64,000 nt of DNA from Coffea arabica (lineage: Eukaryota > Streptophyta > Magnoliopsida > Gentianales > Rubiaceae), in assembly GCF_036785885.1 (NCBI RefSeq), contig NC_092317.1:5644501-5708500 (forward strand), written 5' to 3'. The notes beneath the pieces are model-generated. The model searched no databases. It was not told where the DNA came from and saw nothing but the letters and a program-made list of their open reading frames with translations. Shown piece after piece: positions 1-13,800 of this stretch; position 1 is the stretch's first letter, and each line of letters opens with the position of its first letter. A program made the translations under genes and the position numbers.

Positions 1-1004
1 TGAATGTTTTAGAGAGATAATTTTGTTCAAACTCTCCAAATTTGAAATACCTAGCTTTCTTACGTAAATCATATTTGTTTGAGATAGTAGATTTGAACTA
101 GTTTTAAATTGATTAAACACAACTTGAGAACATATTGTATCAAATAATTTGGTTCCATCTTTTGATAAAAACATCCTCGGACCATGATTTTGAGTTTCAC
201 GATTCCAGTCAAATTTACTGCACAGGCAAAAAAAAATTTGATTGCTCGAGGTTCTTCTTCACCAATAACGAAGGCGCAGGTTAGCTGATAAAATTCATCC
301 ACAACAAGAGGTTCCACTCTTGTAGGTGGAGATGGAAGAAACCCTAGTTCTTAAACAGAAATTTCATCATCTCTCCTAGTGAACTTAGAAGTGTGTATGA
401 ATATAAAACACATGGCGTGATACTATTAAATCATTGTAGCACGTTTTGTGATGTAATGTATAAATTACTGTAGCATTTTTTATGATGTGATATATATCAG
501 ATAAAAAGATGGCTCGAATTATAAAAAAGTGAATTGAAAAAAATGTTTATGATACAAACAAAAAATTCTTTTGAAAACACACACACAGAATATATATATA
601 TATATATAAAATATGAGTAAAAGTTTCCATATTTTACCTTACAGAGGCAATCTCTATTTCATGCTATCCAGGATGCCCACCACCTCTCTTGCGCTGATAC
701 ATTACACCCTGGTGAGGTTAACGTTAACACCTAAACATTCTCCTACCTCCTCATATAAGACTGACTACACATTGCTCAACAACATTGCATACAAACAAAT
801 TAAGGGAATGGGATGCTGCTATACAGTGGTAAAGATTCAGCAAAAATTGACAAAAAGAGTCATGATTATTAAACACAAGCTCCATGCTCAGACACCTGCT
901 CTCTACATATCTCTGCAAAAGAAAAAGGAAAATCAAAATCTACTTGAGACAACAATGCAAAAAATTTTGAAAGGAAACAATAGAAATGAACTAGGGATCA
1001 TACC
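1..1004. other. Intergenic, downstream of the APCB1-like gene
   Basis: No coding region is supported here. Open frames of 60-150 codons exist, but none resembles a known protein, and the one reading plus across 613-1074 is antisense to the last exon of the protease gene. Positions about 430-580 hold AT-rich sequence with two GTAGCA motifs (CATTGTAGCA, then ACTGTAGCA) followed by repeated TGTGATGT-type words, which look like a worn copy of a small nonautonomous transposon. A (TA)n run lies at 592-609. Confidence 0.5.
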
Positions 1005-4000
1005 TCAAGAAAATGGTAGTCTTTCAAATCTTTTTGGCCTGGAACAATCTGACTTTATCCACCCAATTTTCTGATTCACATTGTCATATACAAACAATTG
1101 ACCGCGTAAGGAGATATCTGCATAGACCAAGAAAGAATTTCATTTGTTGACAGAATAAAGGGATAAGAGACAACAAACAAGAAAATTGAATGATTTTAAG
1201 CAGAGAATAAAGAGCCCTTTACTAACTAACTCAGACTTTCAATTGCCTTACTAGGAGTCCTACCCCCATTCCAACTGAAAACAAAAATAGACAGATATGC
1301 CAGCTTAGAACAAAAGGCTTTAGTATTTGACATCGCCCCTTACTAACTAACTCAGACTTTCAATTGCCTTACTAGAAGTCCTCCCTGCATTACAACTGAA
1401 AACAAAAATAGACAGATATGCCAACTTAGACAAACAGGCTTTAGTATTTGACATTCTGTAGGTTCCAGTTTCAATGGGTTTGTTTGGATTGGGCTTTATT
1501 TTCCCAAATTTATTTGCTGTGCTACAGTAAAAAAATTTCTAATAATTCACAATCCAAACAGACCTAATGACTGCGGTCGTAGGTCATTCAGTCATTGTAA
1601 CAAATAAATCAAACCAATATTAGAAACCAAAGCCATCCTTTTTCCTGTCCAAGAATTATCCCCTGTTTCTATTCTTCAAATCTAGCTTCAGGCTAACCTC
1701 AGTTGTAGAGAACAAAATTACCATAAGAGCTTATGTACGAATGAAACTTACCTCCAAGTATTAGAGAAGATCCATGCTGTACCTCACTTCCATCAAGAAT
1801 ACCCAAGCATATGTTACCTTTGTTCTACAACGGAAATTTGCTTATATTTCATTAAATGTCATCTAGAGAGAAAACAGGACAACAAAATTTGATTTGAAGC
1901 CCTTACATTTATGACCAAGTAACCTTCTGGAGGAATCTGAAGTTTTGTGGATTTAATCCACCACTTGCTTCGAAAATGAAGGCCTAGAGGTTTGACAATA
2001 TGTCTTATATCTGCCACAGAGCTGTAAGAAAAGATTAACAAAGAGTATGTAGCATCTTCGTGAATGTGAATCATCCTACAGGTACCCCTAATATGCCCAA
2101 TAAACCACACGTTTCCCTATTAGTCATGTCCACAGCTGAAAAATGTATTGGTCTTCTTATGTACATACGAATTCCACAGGAACTTTTTAATCATGCTCAT
2201 GCTAGTTTAAACAAACGGACATCTAAACCAAGAATATTATCCAAATGTGATTATATACACTTTCTTCACTTTTGATGAAAAGTAAAGAAATGACAAATAG
2301 CATACAAAAACTTGTAACATAGTAACATGCAGATTGCAGCATTCTGTGCCTGAAGTAAGACCAAATCCTTTTCTATTGCTATTTGTATTTATCCTACATG
2401 CAGGAGAAAAGCAGATATAGTAGATCAGCTATAAAGGCTGAAAATACTTCATCACTACCCATACCCTAGCCCCATGCTTCAGTTCAAGCTTCAATGGGTT
2501 CCATCTAGTTATATTTCTAGTTTTCCATCTTTACACCAGTGCAATTTCTAAATATTTTACCTATTTGAGTCTATCCATTAAGCCATAAATGTCAACAGTG
2601 GTAAGCAATAGAAGAAAATTTGGGATGGATGACCCCTTCTCTTGCTGTCAATGAGGAAGAGCTAAATTGATAGGTGGCATCCATTTTGCTTGCCATCTTC
2701 ACCACAGTAAAAATTCTTCACAACAATAAATTCCATTTTCAAATAATACCTCTGATAAGGAATCCATGATAAATTCAGCCCAGAACAATTACTTTTCTGC
2801 TACCATACCTTACTGGGAACTTAATGTGCCAACAAACGGGTAATGTATTATCTGATGCATCCTGGATGAGGCTTTCACCAAAAGTACCTTCAAGCTACAA
2901 TAAAGAAATTTGTTACAAAACAGCTATAGTAACATGCAGAGAGCAAGCTTACATGAATCAATTTTCATGCAACTTACTTCGGCAACTAATTCATTGTATG
3001 CTCGTTTTGGGAAGTATGTATACGAACTACCACTGTCAAAAAGTACAACTTCATCATTGATACCACCTGAGCTAAGCCCTTTGCCTCCATAGGTAATTTT
3101 TGTCAGTGCTGTGTGATAAGAAGTTCTGAACATGAAAAGGCAAGTATTAGGATAGAATAAAAAAATGCCTCTTAAGAATTATGAAGAATCAAGAAGCTGA
3201 AATGTAAAAATAATCATTACAAAACTCTAAGGGCACTTAAGAGGTAATTTGTCAAACCAATGTTATGTTTATGTCAACCCATGTTTCCATTATCCCAGGT
3301 TAACGGGATTTACCTTTGTGATTCCTCTTCTTCCATCTATCAACAATCACGTTCCCCATTGTCATTGACAAACAATGTGTTTTCTCTTCATTTGTTATCT
3401 TGCTTAATGTTCTGCTTCTTTTAGTTTCACAATTGATAAACCAAAAACGGGAGAAAATATATCAGAAAAAGTCCTAATGTACATCCAGTGACATGGTGAG
3501 ATCGAGAGATATGAAACATGTGGTTGCAAAGACCTGATTGCATATATGACTCAAAGTTTTAACTTTCTCATGTTCAATCAATCAGAAAGCATTCATTTGT
3601 CAAAGACAATGTAACTTTGCGAACAATCGAGAGTTCAACTGAGATCATACTGCAAATTTTTTGTTCATTATTATGCTTTTAATGGACTCTTTACTTCGCC
3701 TCTCCTTTTCCTCTTCTCACTGATACAACTAGACCTGCTATTGCTCAAACCCCTAAACCCTAATTGTAAATTCCTGTGCATCTATAATGGTGACCAATCC
3801 TAGCAACTATGTCTTGAGTCCAAAATCAAGACCCAAAAAATATAACCAAAATAAATATATAAATAAAATGATTGGTACTTCTGAGATCTTATACTTACAT
3901 AAAAGGGATATTAAGCATTGGCACCCATGCTATCTGCTGGTATGGCACAAAGTCATTGCCCAGGAACATATATCCACCACCACCAGCTTCAGCAGCAAGG

Positions 4001-6549
4001 CAATGTGCTACTACATTTCTTACATTACCCTGGTTAGCCAACTGGGAAGGAAGGCTGATTTTCCCCCTGCTAAGTCCTATGATTCCATCTGTCTTTATGA
4101 GTGAGTTCAGAAGCAAGCCTTGCTGATCATAAGCACAGCTGAGAAACATAATACAAATACACCATTATAAAATAAGTACATAAGTTTAAAAGTCAAAGAG
4201 TGATGCGAGAAAAATTTTACCCAAACACAAAATTTGAGCTGACAATGGATCCATTTGAATTCCTCATGTGAAACTTATCCCTGGCAAGAACACCTATAGA
4301 GGAGCTATGATCAGCATATTCTATTTCATAATCACATTGATGACAAGTTGCACAGTTGGTTCGTTGATTGATTTGAACTTCAGCACAGTATGAGTCATCT
4401 GAACGGATGATTGTGTTTGCTGCGGGCTTGTAAAATGGATGTGCTCCCTGGAAAAATCATCATAATCACCATCCTATGAATTTAGTCCCAAGTTTTGACA
4501 AAAATCAGATTTTCCACCGCCCTCAGGAGGTTACTGATTTGAAACTAAGATGCTATTGAACTGCAACTTCAATTCCCCCCCTCCCCCCCGCCCCACACCA
4601 ATGCCACAAAAACATCCCCTGATGAAAGATGCAAAGACGCTAAGAAAATTATCTCAACCAAATTAAGCAGTATATTGAGCATCACCTTTGCACAACTGGT
4701 ACATGGAGCATCACACTGAATCCACGTCAGGTCACTGCCTGTATCCATATCTAGAAAATAGGGCCTTGGGGGAGTCCCCACAAGTACATATGTGTAGTAT
4801 AACCTGTACAAATAAACCTAAGTCACTGACATCTGACACACAAACTTGCCAAGCACATGGGGTTATAAACAAAGTACTGAGATATCTTCCGACAGCGGGA
4901 GAAGCCACATGCACATTAACAATATTGAACTCATAGCAGTCATCCTAAAAATTCAGCAACTCACTTAGTTACTTAAACATCAATTATCATTCCCCTATAT
5001 TTACTAAAGAACTTTATCCTATTAAATAATCAAGTATTGTCAGTTGCAATTGTTCAGGACAATAGGAAAAGGTAAGTAACTATTCATGTGCAGAAAGAGT
5101 GCAACAATGTGGAGAATTTCACCAACGTGTTTATCTGCTAAAACTAATAACTCAGATCCCAGAATCCAAGAGCTTCTCTTGACAGTATAATTGCTTTTAT
5201 ATGCATATGCCACAGGGGCTGCAATGATAAGACTAAGGCCTTCACCCAGACAAAAAAAAAACGACAAAAGTTATTTATGGACAAACATGTCCTAGTAGAC
5301 TAATGGCACTCAACACATTAAAAGCACATGTAAGCATAAGAAGCTAGTTTCAAATTGAGAATAAAATCTATCTTAAACTCCACGCTTTACTAGTAACACC
5401 AATTGCATTTAACAAATACACACACCTCCTTGACTCCTTGAGCAAGGTATACAATAATATCATTCAACATGTAAATCTTCGGGGAACCTATAAAAGGAGG
5501 AAAAAAACTAATTCTTGGGGAGTTATTTACAAACAATAAGTACCTTAAATTGACTTGTGGTAATGTTTTCTTTATTGGCTTGCATCCATTATGACAACTT
5601 GCCTCAATCAAATCTCTTAATTCTAGTAAGCATCAATACCAACGAAAGTTAATCTAAGGTGGTCAACCAGCTCCCCTTCCATAATTCTCGAGTCACTGAC
5701 AAGGTAGCCTAGCCAACTGTATGTTTGATCTCCAATCTCTAATTTGTCTAACGTAAATGTCCTTCAACTATGTGACCAGATAAGCAAGACAGACTTAAGG
5801 ACCTTAACACCAAAAACTTCATAATAACAAAATCAGAAATCACCTTAAAGAGCATCAGATGTGCGTACACATTATGCACTCGATAAGATAATCTCATACA
5901 AAATAGAATGAAGAAGGAACATATCTAGTGGAATTAAGCTTTCAGTAGAAAAAGAATGTTACCCATCCGGATAAATGTTGCCCTTGAGAGGCAAAACAGC
6001 AGTCGAATCAATCTTAGACTCAGCAATCATAGATTTTAGAGACTTTCTTTGACTCAAACCATCACTCAATCTTATTTTACCAATCTTGGAATTCGATCCA
6101 ACAAATCTCCCAAGCTTAATCTCAAATTCTCCCTGCAAACTACCACCAATTCCCCCCTTAGGAAACAAAGGGAATATAATAGTGTTTGACTTCTGATCGT
6201 CATCTATTTCACGTAATTCGTAAAGGGTCTCTTGAGAGAAAGAAACCCAATAAGATAAAGCAATCAAAGACATAAATACAAGCCCAAAAAGTGGTATTGG
6301 AATATAAAAGAGAAATCTTTTCAATGAAAAAGGTATCTGAGCATGAGTGCTCTGGCTGTCCTCTTGTGATTGTGAAGGCTGTGATGGCGGCTCTATTTGG
6401 TTTTGGTGGTGGTTCGATGGTGGTTGAAATTGTGATTCATCAGTCAGTGTAAAAGCAGTTATAGTTTTGCCTAAAGATGGATTATCTGCAGGAGGTAGTG
6501 TGATTATAACAATCCCTTTCAGTCGTGGAGACTCCTCGGTCTCTTCCAT
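1005..6549 (-). CDS. APCB1: Membrane-anchored pepsin-like aspartic protease, APCB1-like
   Basis: This is an A1-family aspartic protease. In Arabidopsis the likely orthologue (At1g49050, APCB1) cleaves the co-chaperone BAG6 in defence signalling. Exons in order of translation: 6549-5963, 4803-4686, 4447-4221, 4138-3899, 3125-2978, 2894-2809, 2021-1907, 1824-1752, 1117-1005. They total 1707 nt (568 aa plus TGA), close to the roughly 580 aa of the Arabidopsis protein. All introns are GT-AG. Exon 1 encodes a polar Pro/Gln/Ser-rich tail and one hydrophobic segment at about residues 79-103, so a type II membrane anchor is inferred instead of a cleaved signal peptide. The catalytic aspartates are in DMDTGSD (Asp216) and LFDSGSS (about Asp421). 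Many cysteines match the nepenthesin-like plant class. The gene is divergent from SCD1, with 1.3 kb between the start codons. The symbol rests on similarity and gene order. Confidence 0.9.
1215..1456. repeat. Two-copy 121-bp tandem duplication in an intron
   Basis: Two adjacent units of about 121 bp (1215-1335 and 1336-1456) both contain TACTAACTAACTCAGAC, a stretch about attgccttacta, and CTTTAGTATTTGACAT. They differ at only a few positions, so the duplication is fairly recent. It lies in the last intron of the APCB1-like gene, and both splice sites of that intron are unaffected. Confidence 0.85.
1477..1564. mobile_element. Small MITE with TTTGGATTG inverted ends
   Basis: An 88-bp segment starts with GGTTTGTTTGGATTG and ends with CAATCCAAACAGACC, imperfect terminal inverted repeats, and has CTACAGTA inside. 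It has no coding capacity. Similar ends occur at 6953-7185, so this is one family within the window. I could not settle a target-site duplication, so the superfamily stays open; hAT-like is a guess. Confidence 0.55.
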
Positions 6550-6952
6550 ACTTTTTTCCTGTGTTTTTTTGGAAGAAGAAGTATATTAGGACTTGTAGGA
6601 GAGTGAAAACTGCAGAGAAGATGATAGGATGAAGAAGACCGAGGGAAGGAAGAGGCTTCTGGCTATGAATCTACTCTTCCATATCCCCGAAGGCCGAAGC
6701 GTGACGAGGACTCTAAGTAAAGTCTTCTGCTTTCTTTAGTAATGTGCAGAGTAACTTGACAGTCTTTTTCTAAACTAATACCAGTAGTGTTCCAGTCAAC
6801 TGGGATAATGGTTTACCAAGTCAAAACTTGCAGAGTCGGTAATGATACAGGGAAGGGTGTCTTCATGGTTTTGTACTTTTTAGAATTTGGCTTTATTAGC
6901 AATGTCATATATTAGTAGCTTTGATGAGGTTCGTTTATACATGTAATTTTAG

Positions 6953-7185
6953 CGTGTATTTGGATTGTAATTTTTTTTTGAAAATATTACATGTTTTGTG
7001 AATATATTTAACAATTACTATTTATCTTATATATATCAAATCGTTATAAAAATTTTTTTATAAAAAATATAGAAAAATGCAATCTAAACAAAACCATTAA
7101 TTTATGTTAGATTAAAAATATTTGAAAAATACGGTGATGAAAAACATAAATAATTTTTTTGTGTGGAAAATTTCAATCCAAACAA
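6953..7185. mobile_element. Probable AT-rich MITE, TTTGGATTG family
   Basis: The left edge carries TATTTGGATTGTAATTTTTT and the right edge TTTCAATCCAAACA, which are inverted to each other. The interior is AT-rich with no open frame. An internal inverted CAATCTAAACA suggests either a nested copy or an older end. It sits between the divergent APCB1-like and SCD1 genes. No clean target-site duplication was found, so the boundaries are approximate. Confidence 0.45.
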
Positions 7186-7817
7186 GACTGTACGTATTTC
7201 TCCCAAATGGTTATTTATTAATTATGTCTAACCTATTAAAAAAAAAAGAGAGAAGCCTATTGTTCTAAAGGCCTATTGTGGAGGTAAATATTTCTCCGAA
7301 ATATTTATTTATCAATCAAAATGTTCTCTAGTTTCCTTTGTACCGTTAAGGACCATCAGCTAGTTGTTTGTCAAGATCAAATAACGAATACAACTTTTTT
7401 CGAGGGGCAAAATCGAACATTGGCCTGCATTACAGGCGCACCAGAGAAATATTCCTACGCTCAAATGGTTAAAGGACGAAAGAGGGTCCACTGCACCGAA
7501 AACGTGTTGAAGGTTCGTCAGCTACCTTAAACTCGTGGCTGCTGCGACGCTTTCTACGAATCTCCATCGATAGCTATGTCATGAAATTCTTGTTTGCAGG
7601 TCTGAGCAAAATTTTGCAAATCATTTCAATCTAAAATAGTAATATGAACGCAATAATCAGTTCAATCTCGCAAAATTTTGCAGCATAATATTCTAAATCC
7701 ATCCAAAAAAAGAGAAAAAGTATTGCCGTTGAACTTGAAATGCATCTGAACTTATCACGGCATGCATAAACCCAGATCTGCTCTAAAATAACCGAAAAAA
7801 GAAAAAAACCCCAAGTT

Positions 7818-7841
7818 CTCCCTCATTTCCAATTGAGGGAG
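7818..7841 (+). promoter_or_regulatory. Perfect 8-bp-stem hairpin in the SCD1 5' leader
   Basis: CTCCCTCA, then an 8-nt loop, then TGAGGGAG form a perfect stem 46 nt before the SCD1 start codon. It would be in the mRNA leader if transcription begins upstream of it. A regulatory role is only inferred. Confidence 0.35.
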
Positions 7842-7887
7842 AGAGAAATCAGGGAGGCATTGTTAGTTTGAAATTAGGATTGAAGAA

Positions 7888-10800
7888 ATGGCGAATCGGA
7901 TCTTCGAGTACTTCGTGGTATGCGGAATTGGGCCTGAGATTCGGACTTTGGATGGAGAAAGAGGTTACCACGGGAGCGAGTTCATTTATTTGCCCTCGCT
8001 TCTCGATCAGTATCCTCCCACCGATCACACTCTCTATCCCCCTCCTCCCCCTCAGCTCCCAACTGTAAGTTTATCCATTCCCAAAATTCTTCCCGAAATT
8101 CTGCTTATTTGATTAATTTTTGGTGCAATTTTTTTCTTTTAAATATGCGCATTTGAGTGCTGTTCAAATACTTTTAAAGCATTATTACTAAATAATCAAA
8201 TTGAGCAAGACAATGTAACATCGGCCATATGAATGGCGTGACATTGTAAATCTACATGGTAAGTGTGTCTGCGAAGTAAAACAAGTTTAAGAACTGGTTC
8301 ATCCAGTTTAGATTCATTGTTCATGCCTTGGTTGGTAAAGTGCGCATCTTGTGTTGGAGGCGCATGAGGTGAGGTGACTTGGATGATGAGGTGCTAGTTG
8401 TGCAGCTTTTTGAAGTCTGCATAGTTGGTTATTTAAAGTTTCGTTCTTTTTGGGAAGTTCTGTTCTGGGATTCTGTCTCGTAGGACTTGGCAAATGCTTC
8501 AAGGGAGAATTTTAGTTATAGGTTTGGGTTGTTTTTTATCTACGTATTTTAAATAGATCCCAGGACTTCAGATAAGTATCTGAAAGACATAATGTGGATG
8601 TATAGACTTGGCTACACGCGAAGATTAGTAGGAGTGCCTGGAAAAACTGACAACAAATATGGGTGGATTTGAAGAAATAGCCTGTGAATGAATTCAGAGA
8701 ATTGTAAATTATTGGTGACATGTATAAAAAAAATTTTAGTATCTCGAAAGAAGCATAGACAGTCTTTATTGGCTTAAGACAATATTGTGGAAACTTAGTT
8801 GAAGGAATAAGAGAGTCGATTTCTTATGATGGGAAGTTTCAATTGCAGTAATCAGAAAGTTAATGTCACCTTCTGTTGTAATTTTGAAAAAGGAGAGTGT
8901 GCAAAGAAAAAGACATGATTATGAACAGCCCTGTTGCTGAGTTTTGTTCTCATGATAGCCATGTGTTTAAGAAAATGCTTAATTTGGGCCATCACTGCTG
9001 AAAAGTTTTAAAACTTGTATACATCTAAGATGGAAAAAATATTTGGAGGAAAAAAGCTTGTGCATAACAATTAATAATGAATGTTGGTATGATTTATTAA
9101 CATGTAACAACAGATCCCGAAAAGACAAGTTTAAATGTTAATGATAAGTCACTCATTCTATGCGTATTTGTATGTTTACAATGAATTTCAGTTTGAATAA
9201 GTTGTTATTGTCTGAGGCACGCATTTTTTTCCTTGACCTGTCATAATTTTTTGGTTGGTATTAGTAATTAACATGGTTTATTTGAGTTGGGATTGCATAA
9301 GAAAAGCTATGAGGCTTGCAAACAAATGCAAAGGATGAATAGAGTATTCAGAGTTTTACGTAGTGCCTGGCCTCAATGCAATGTAGATCGGGGTATTACC
9401 TGAGCCCCAAAAGGCTTGGCAGCTAAATATGCTTTGTGTTTTTCGCAACCTCTTGAGATGTAGCTTACATGAAGTATTATGTTAGCATTAAAAAATTGTA
9501 GTATTCAAAGATAAAATTGGAAGAAATTCCTTCTTAGCTACTTTAAGTATGAGAAATTGGATAACTGGGGTCAAATTGGTTTTTGGGCAATTATATTGAA
9601 GAGAGGTATCTATTGCAGAAAGTTGACTTTATCTTGAAAAGTGAAATGGAGGAATATATGCTTTTTATGCGAATTTCTGCTATTATAACTAACCAAATAC
9701 AACTTTTGTGAAAATTTAAACTTCTGAGTACTGGTAATATGATTTTCATTCGTGAAACGTGAAAAGTTTGGAGATCATGTCAGTCAAAGCTATTAATTTT
9801 GTTTCCGTTGAATGGTAAATCCTTTTCAATTGGAATTTCATTTTTGATAAGACGTTTAGTCCTACTGTGATGTGAACAAGGACACTGAGGAAATGATGAG
9901 GAAGTTTGAACCATTAATTCCAAGTTATTATATTCAAAATTAGATATATTCCGCATTTGGATAAAATGATTCTGTTGCATGGCAGTGCGTTTTACCTGCT
10001 GGTGTTCAATTCCATGCATCTGGCTTTGATTCTAAAGATCCTTCAACCTTTCCGCGGAACTATCCTATTGTTTTAACTGGTAAGAAGTCTCATTCATGCC
10101 ATGAGTGTTCTCCCCTACAAAAGATGAAAGGGCTGGTTTTTCACCACATTTTCACCATTTTTTTTTAAATACAATTTGTGATAATTCTTCAAGTACTAAA
10201 GTTGTTCACTATCTTTTATCTTGGATGTGATTGTTCTTGCAGAGGGAGATGGGTCTAAAATTTATGTTAGTTGCATTGCTTTCCGGGATCCTGTTTGCGA
10301 GGATATTGTTGAAGCTTATCGCGTTGCTGCAAATTCTTTTGCTGATAAATGCATCTGCCTTGTTTCTCGTTCACCTAGTTTTCATATACTACGAGATGCA
10401 TTGGAGGAAATTTTTTTGCTTTGTTTCTCTTCTTCTGGAAGTAGGTATGATGCAATCATGTACTTTTTCTTGATATTTTTGCAGTTAGGATACAAAGATG
10501 TTGCTTGAATGATGAATTTAGGATCATTTGTACATAGTGCCTATTTGTGTCAATAATGTACTTTTCTGCCTTGAAAAGGTAAGGTTGATGGGCTGCTCCT
10601 GAATTTGAGGGCATTGAATGACCATTTACCTTAGCATTGATCTTAGTTTTCTGTATTTAACTAAGAAAGGCCTGTATGTTTGCATCAAAGAAATGGCCCT
10701 CCTCCCTTTGCAAGGGTTTCTCAATGACATTACTACTTAGGCAATTTTGTTGCCTCTCTGCTTCTTTTCCCCTTTCCCAAGCCCCCCTCCCACCCGGCAA

Positions 10801-13800
10801 TGTTTTTACATGAATTTGCTTTTTCAGAGAAAATGAAAAAGCACTTTCCAATTATTACTAAAGGAAAAGTTTATCTTGAAGATCTACTGTCAAATATCAA
10901 GAGTGAGGAAAAAGTTCCAAATGTGGTTTGGTGTGCATGTTTGTTCTTCTCGTGTCAGTCAGTGTGCCCCAGCTCATTGACAAGGAAATACACTTTTTTC
11001 CTTTTGGTTCTCTCAAATGCATAGAATGATGTTGCAATTAAAAAGGAAATGTTGTTTAGGATGGTCAATGATGTCGAATATGTGCACAAACATTCATTCC
11101 TAAAGTTAATGGCTTATTCTTTATTTAGGCATTGAAAGCCCTGGTCTCATTGTCTGAGGCGCTTAATACCAAAGCTTAAGAATAGTAGTAGTATAATGTG
11201 GCAGAAGTTAAGAGATAAAGCAATAACTATAGCATTGTCTCTAGAATATCATGACATCAGTTATATTTTTGTCAATAAACACGTTTCTTTAACCTTACTA
11301 AAAATTACTGCAGTACTATGACTTTTGTTTCGGGTAGCATTTCTAAATTCACAAGTCTAGTCATTCTTAGTGGATGGTCATGAGCTTTGAAGCGAAAAGT
11401 GTGAAGTACAAGGAAGCTTGGGGATCAACTTCGAGCTCTATAACATAGAAATTCTAGCCACAGGCTGTATTTTTCAGTCATGACCCATTTTCCACTAACT
11501 GCAGAAGTGTTATTCAATAAAAGAGCAATGTTGTTGTCTAGAGTTGATAAAACCTCTCGACGATCTGATTTAATTGCATCATGTATATTTACAAGTTTGT
11601 TGGTTGTATTCCAGTAAAAATAACCGATAAATATTATTGTTTTGGTTCTTTCCTTCTCGTGATAATAGTCTATGATTCCATTCCTTTCCAATAAAGGAGG
11701 ATCGTTTCCCTTTTATTTCTTCTAATGCATTTAATGAGCTGAATTCTGCAACAATTTCAGCAAGCCATTATGGGATGTTATAGCATATCTGGTCTCCAGT
11801 GTACCTTTGCCTACTCCTGGAAAGGATCGAGTTCTGTTTGCAATTGAGGATAGCCTCCTTGCAGTTGAGGTTCCACCAAAGGATGGGCTTCCTCATGCTG
11901 ATGTATGTGTTAGTCTGTTGTTCAACTTTAGTTTCCGGCTACTTTTGCTTGTTTTTTTTTATTTATTTAGAATTTTAAAGTTGTCATGTTTTTGATAATC
12001 ACAGCCTGTTGCTTGATGCCAGATATCATTTCAACCCTTGATCCAGTGTCTTGATGTTGACAATTTTATCAAATTATTTACAGCTGTGTTGCTTGAGAGG
12101 AGGATTTTACTTCGATCAAACAAGTAATTCTTTGTGATTTAGTTGTTGGAATTAGTTCAGTTGATAACTAATGGACTGAATATAGTCAAGTCTTTATTCT
12201 TCATCATTTAGTGGGATTTTAATTGCCATCGTCCTCATTCCCCTCCCCGCCAGTGCGCTAAAAAATTGAAAATTTGAATGAACATTTCTAAGTTATATCC
12301 TTTCACTTTACTGATGCAGGTATTCTCTTCTAACTCTGGTTTCGGAGGCTATATGCCATCTTATTTATCCATTTCGTTGGCAGGTAATTTTTGCAAAAAG
12401 CAACATAGTTTCACTCATTAGAGAAATCAATTGTAGGCCTAAGATACAAATTGCACAATTTGAATTGCTCATTCCATCCTTTTGATTTCCTGACCGACTA
12501 ACATTAAATTGTTTTGCTGTTTCTTTTTTGTGCTGAAGCATGTCTACATTCCATTGCTTTTCTTCAGTGGAGTCGATTATATTGATGCTCCTACGCCGTA
12601 TATGATGGGTCTTCATTCTGGTGTTGATACTTTTGGGCTAACAATGGATGGCGTAAGTTCTATACTTGGATTGTTAACAATAAGAATTTTAAACTACTCT
12701 CCGTCCTTGTTCTCCTTTTTATCTTTACCATTTGTTGCAACTGTTAATGGGTCTGTGAATAGGTGGATCTAGAGAAGGGTAAGTTTTGGAAGTGGCTAAT
12801 CTTTTTTAGTGCATGCTTTTGGAGGCTCTGAAAAGCTGTTCTTTCTTTCACCTGATTTTTTACTTTGTGTTTTAATTAGGCTTGCTGATCTCATCTACTT
12901 CCAGAAATTTAAAGTTTTTTAACTCTGATCTTTTTCACATTTTGATGTCGTAGGTAGTTGTTGTAGACCTTGAGCACAATTGCATTACCACATCTGAGGA
13001 TATTCCTCCCATACCAGAGCCAGAGTATAGCTCTTTGCGGGGGGACATAACGAAATTGTTGCATCCGAATGTTGTTGGCATAGACCAAATGAAGGCCACT
13101 CTAAGTAACTGCAAGGAGGAGTTTCTTAGAGGTAGTAGCAAGCCATGGGGAGAAGATCGTGACCTTCAACTGAGGTGATTTTTGAAAGCCAACTGTAAGC
13201 TTTTATGAAATACGAATTGATTTCCTGGGGCTGACAGTTTTTTTTTTTTTTTTTTAATGTTTTAGGCTTGGTATTTTGGTTGCTGTACTTTTCCTTCTCT
13301 TTTTGCATCTTCAGATCTAGTTCTTTTATGATCTTATTGCAACTTGCTGTTTGAAATCTTTTTCTTTTCCTGATATTTTCTTGATAATTAATGATCCAAT
13401 TTATGGTAGTAAAACAACGATTGATCCAGCATTAGGGTTTAGGTTGTTTCAATCTGAACTAATGAGCAATTGAGTTTAAGGACTCAGATGGTGTATGTTC
13501 AATGGTTTGTGGTTCTTATCCATCAGTTTATCCTTTTTATTGAGTTTTCTTGCATAAGCATTTCTTTGTGAATGTTGTACTTATTTATTTACTGAATTTC
13601 CAAATCTCTGCTCACATCCATATTGTGTAGCAAACTGTTCTGTGGATATGTTTCAAAATAAATTGGTCTCTTTTCTTATTTGCAGGATTATATTTCTAAA
13701 GTTCTTCGCATCAATATTAGGTGGCTACCGCAACTTTATAGTATGAAACTTTTACCTTGTGTGGGTACTTGATTTAGATTTACATTTAGCATTGTGACTA

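Larger units (their letters stand above)
6550..7887. other. Shared upstream region of APCB1-like and SCD1 genes
   Basis: This is the 1.3-kb interval between two divergent start codons, so both promoters must lie here. Positions 6953-7185 look like an AT-rich MITE: TATTTGGATTG near the left edge and CAATCCAAACA near the right, with an internal CAATCTAAACA at about 7080. The stretch just before 7888 is the probable SCD1 5' untranslated region. I see no other gene. Confidence 0.6.

Noticed and set aside
613-1074. Open frame of 153 codons on the plus strand
   Set aside because: It runs antisense over the last exon of the APCB1-like gene and has no protein-like features.
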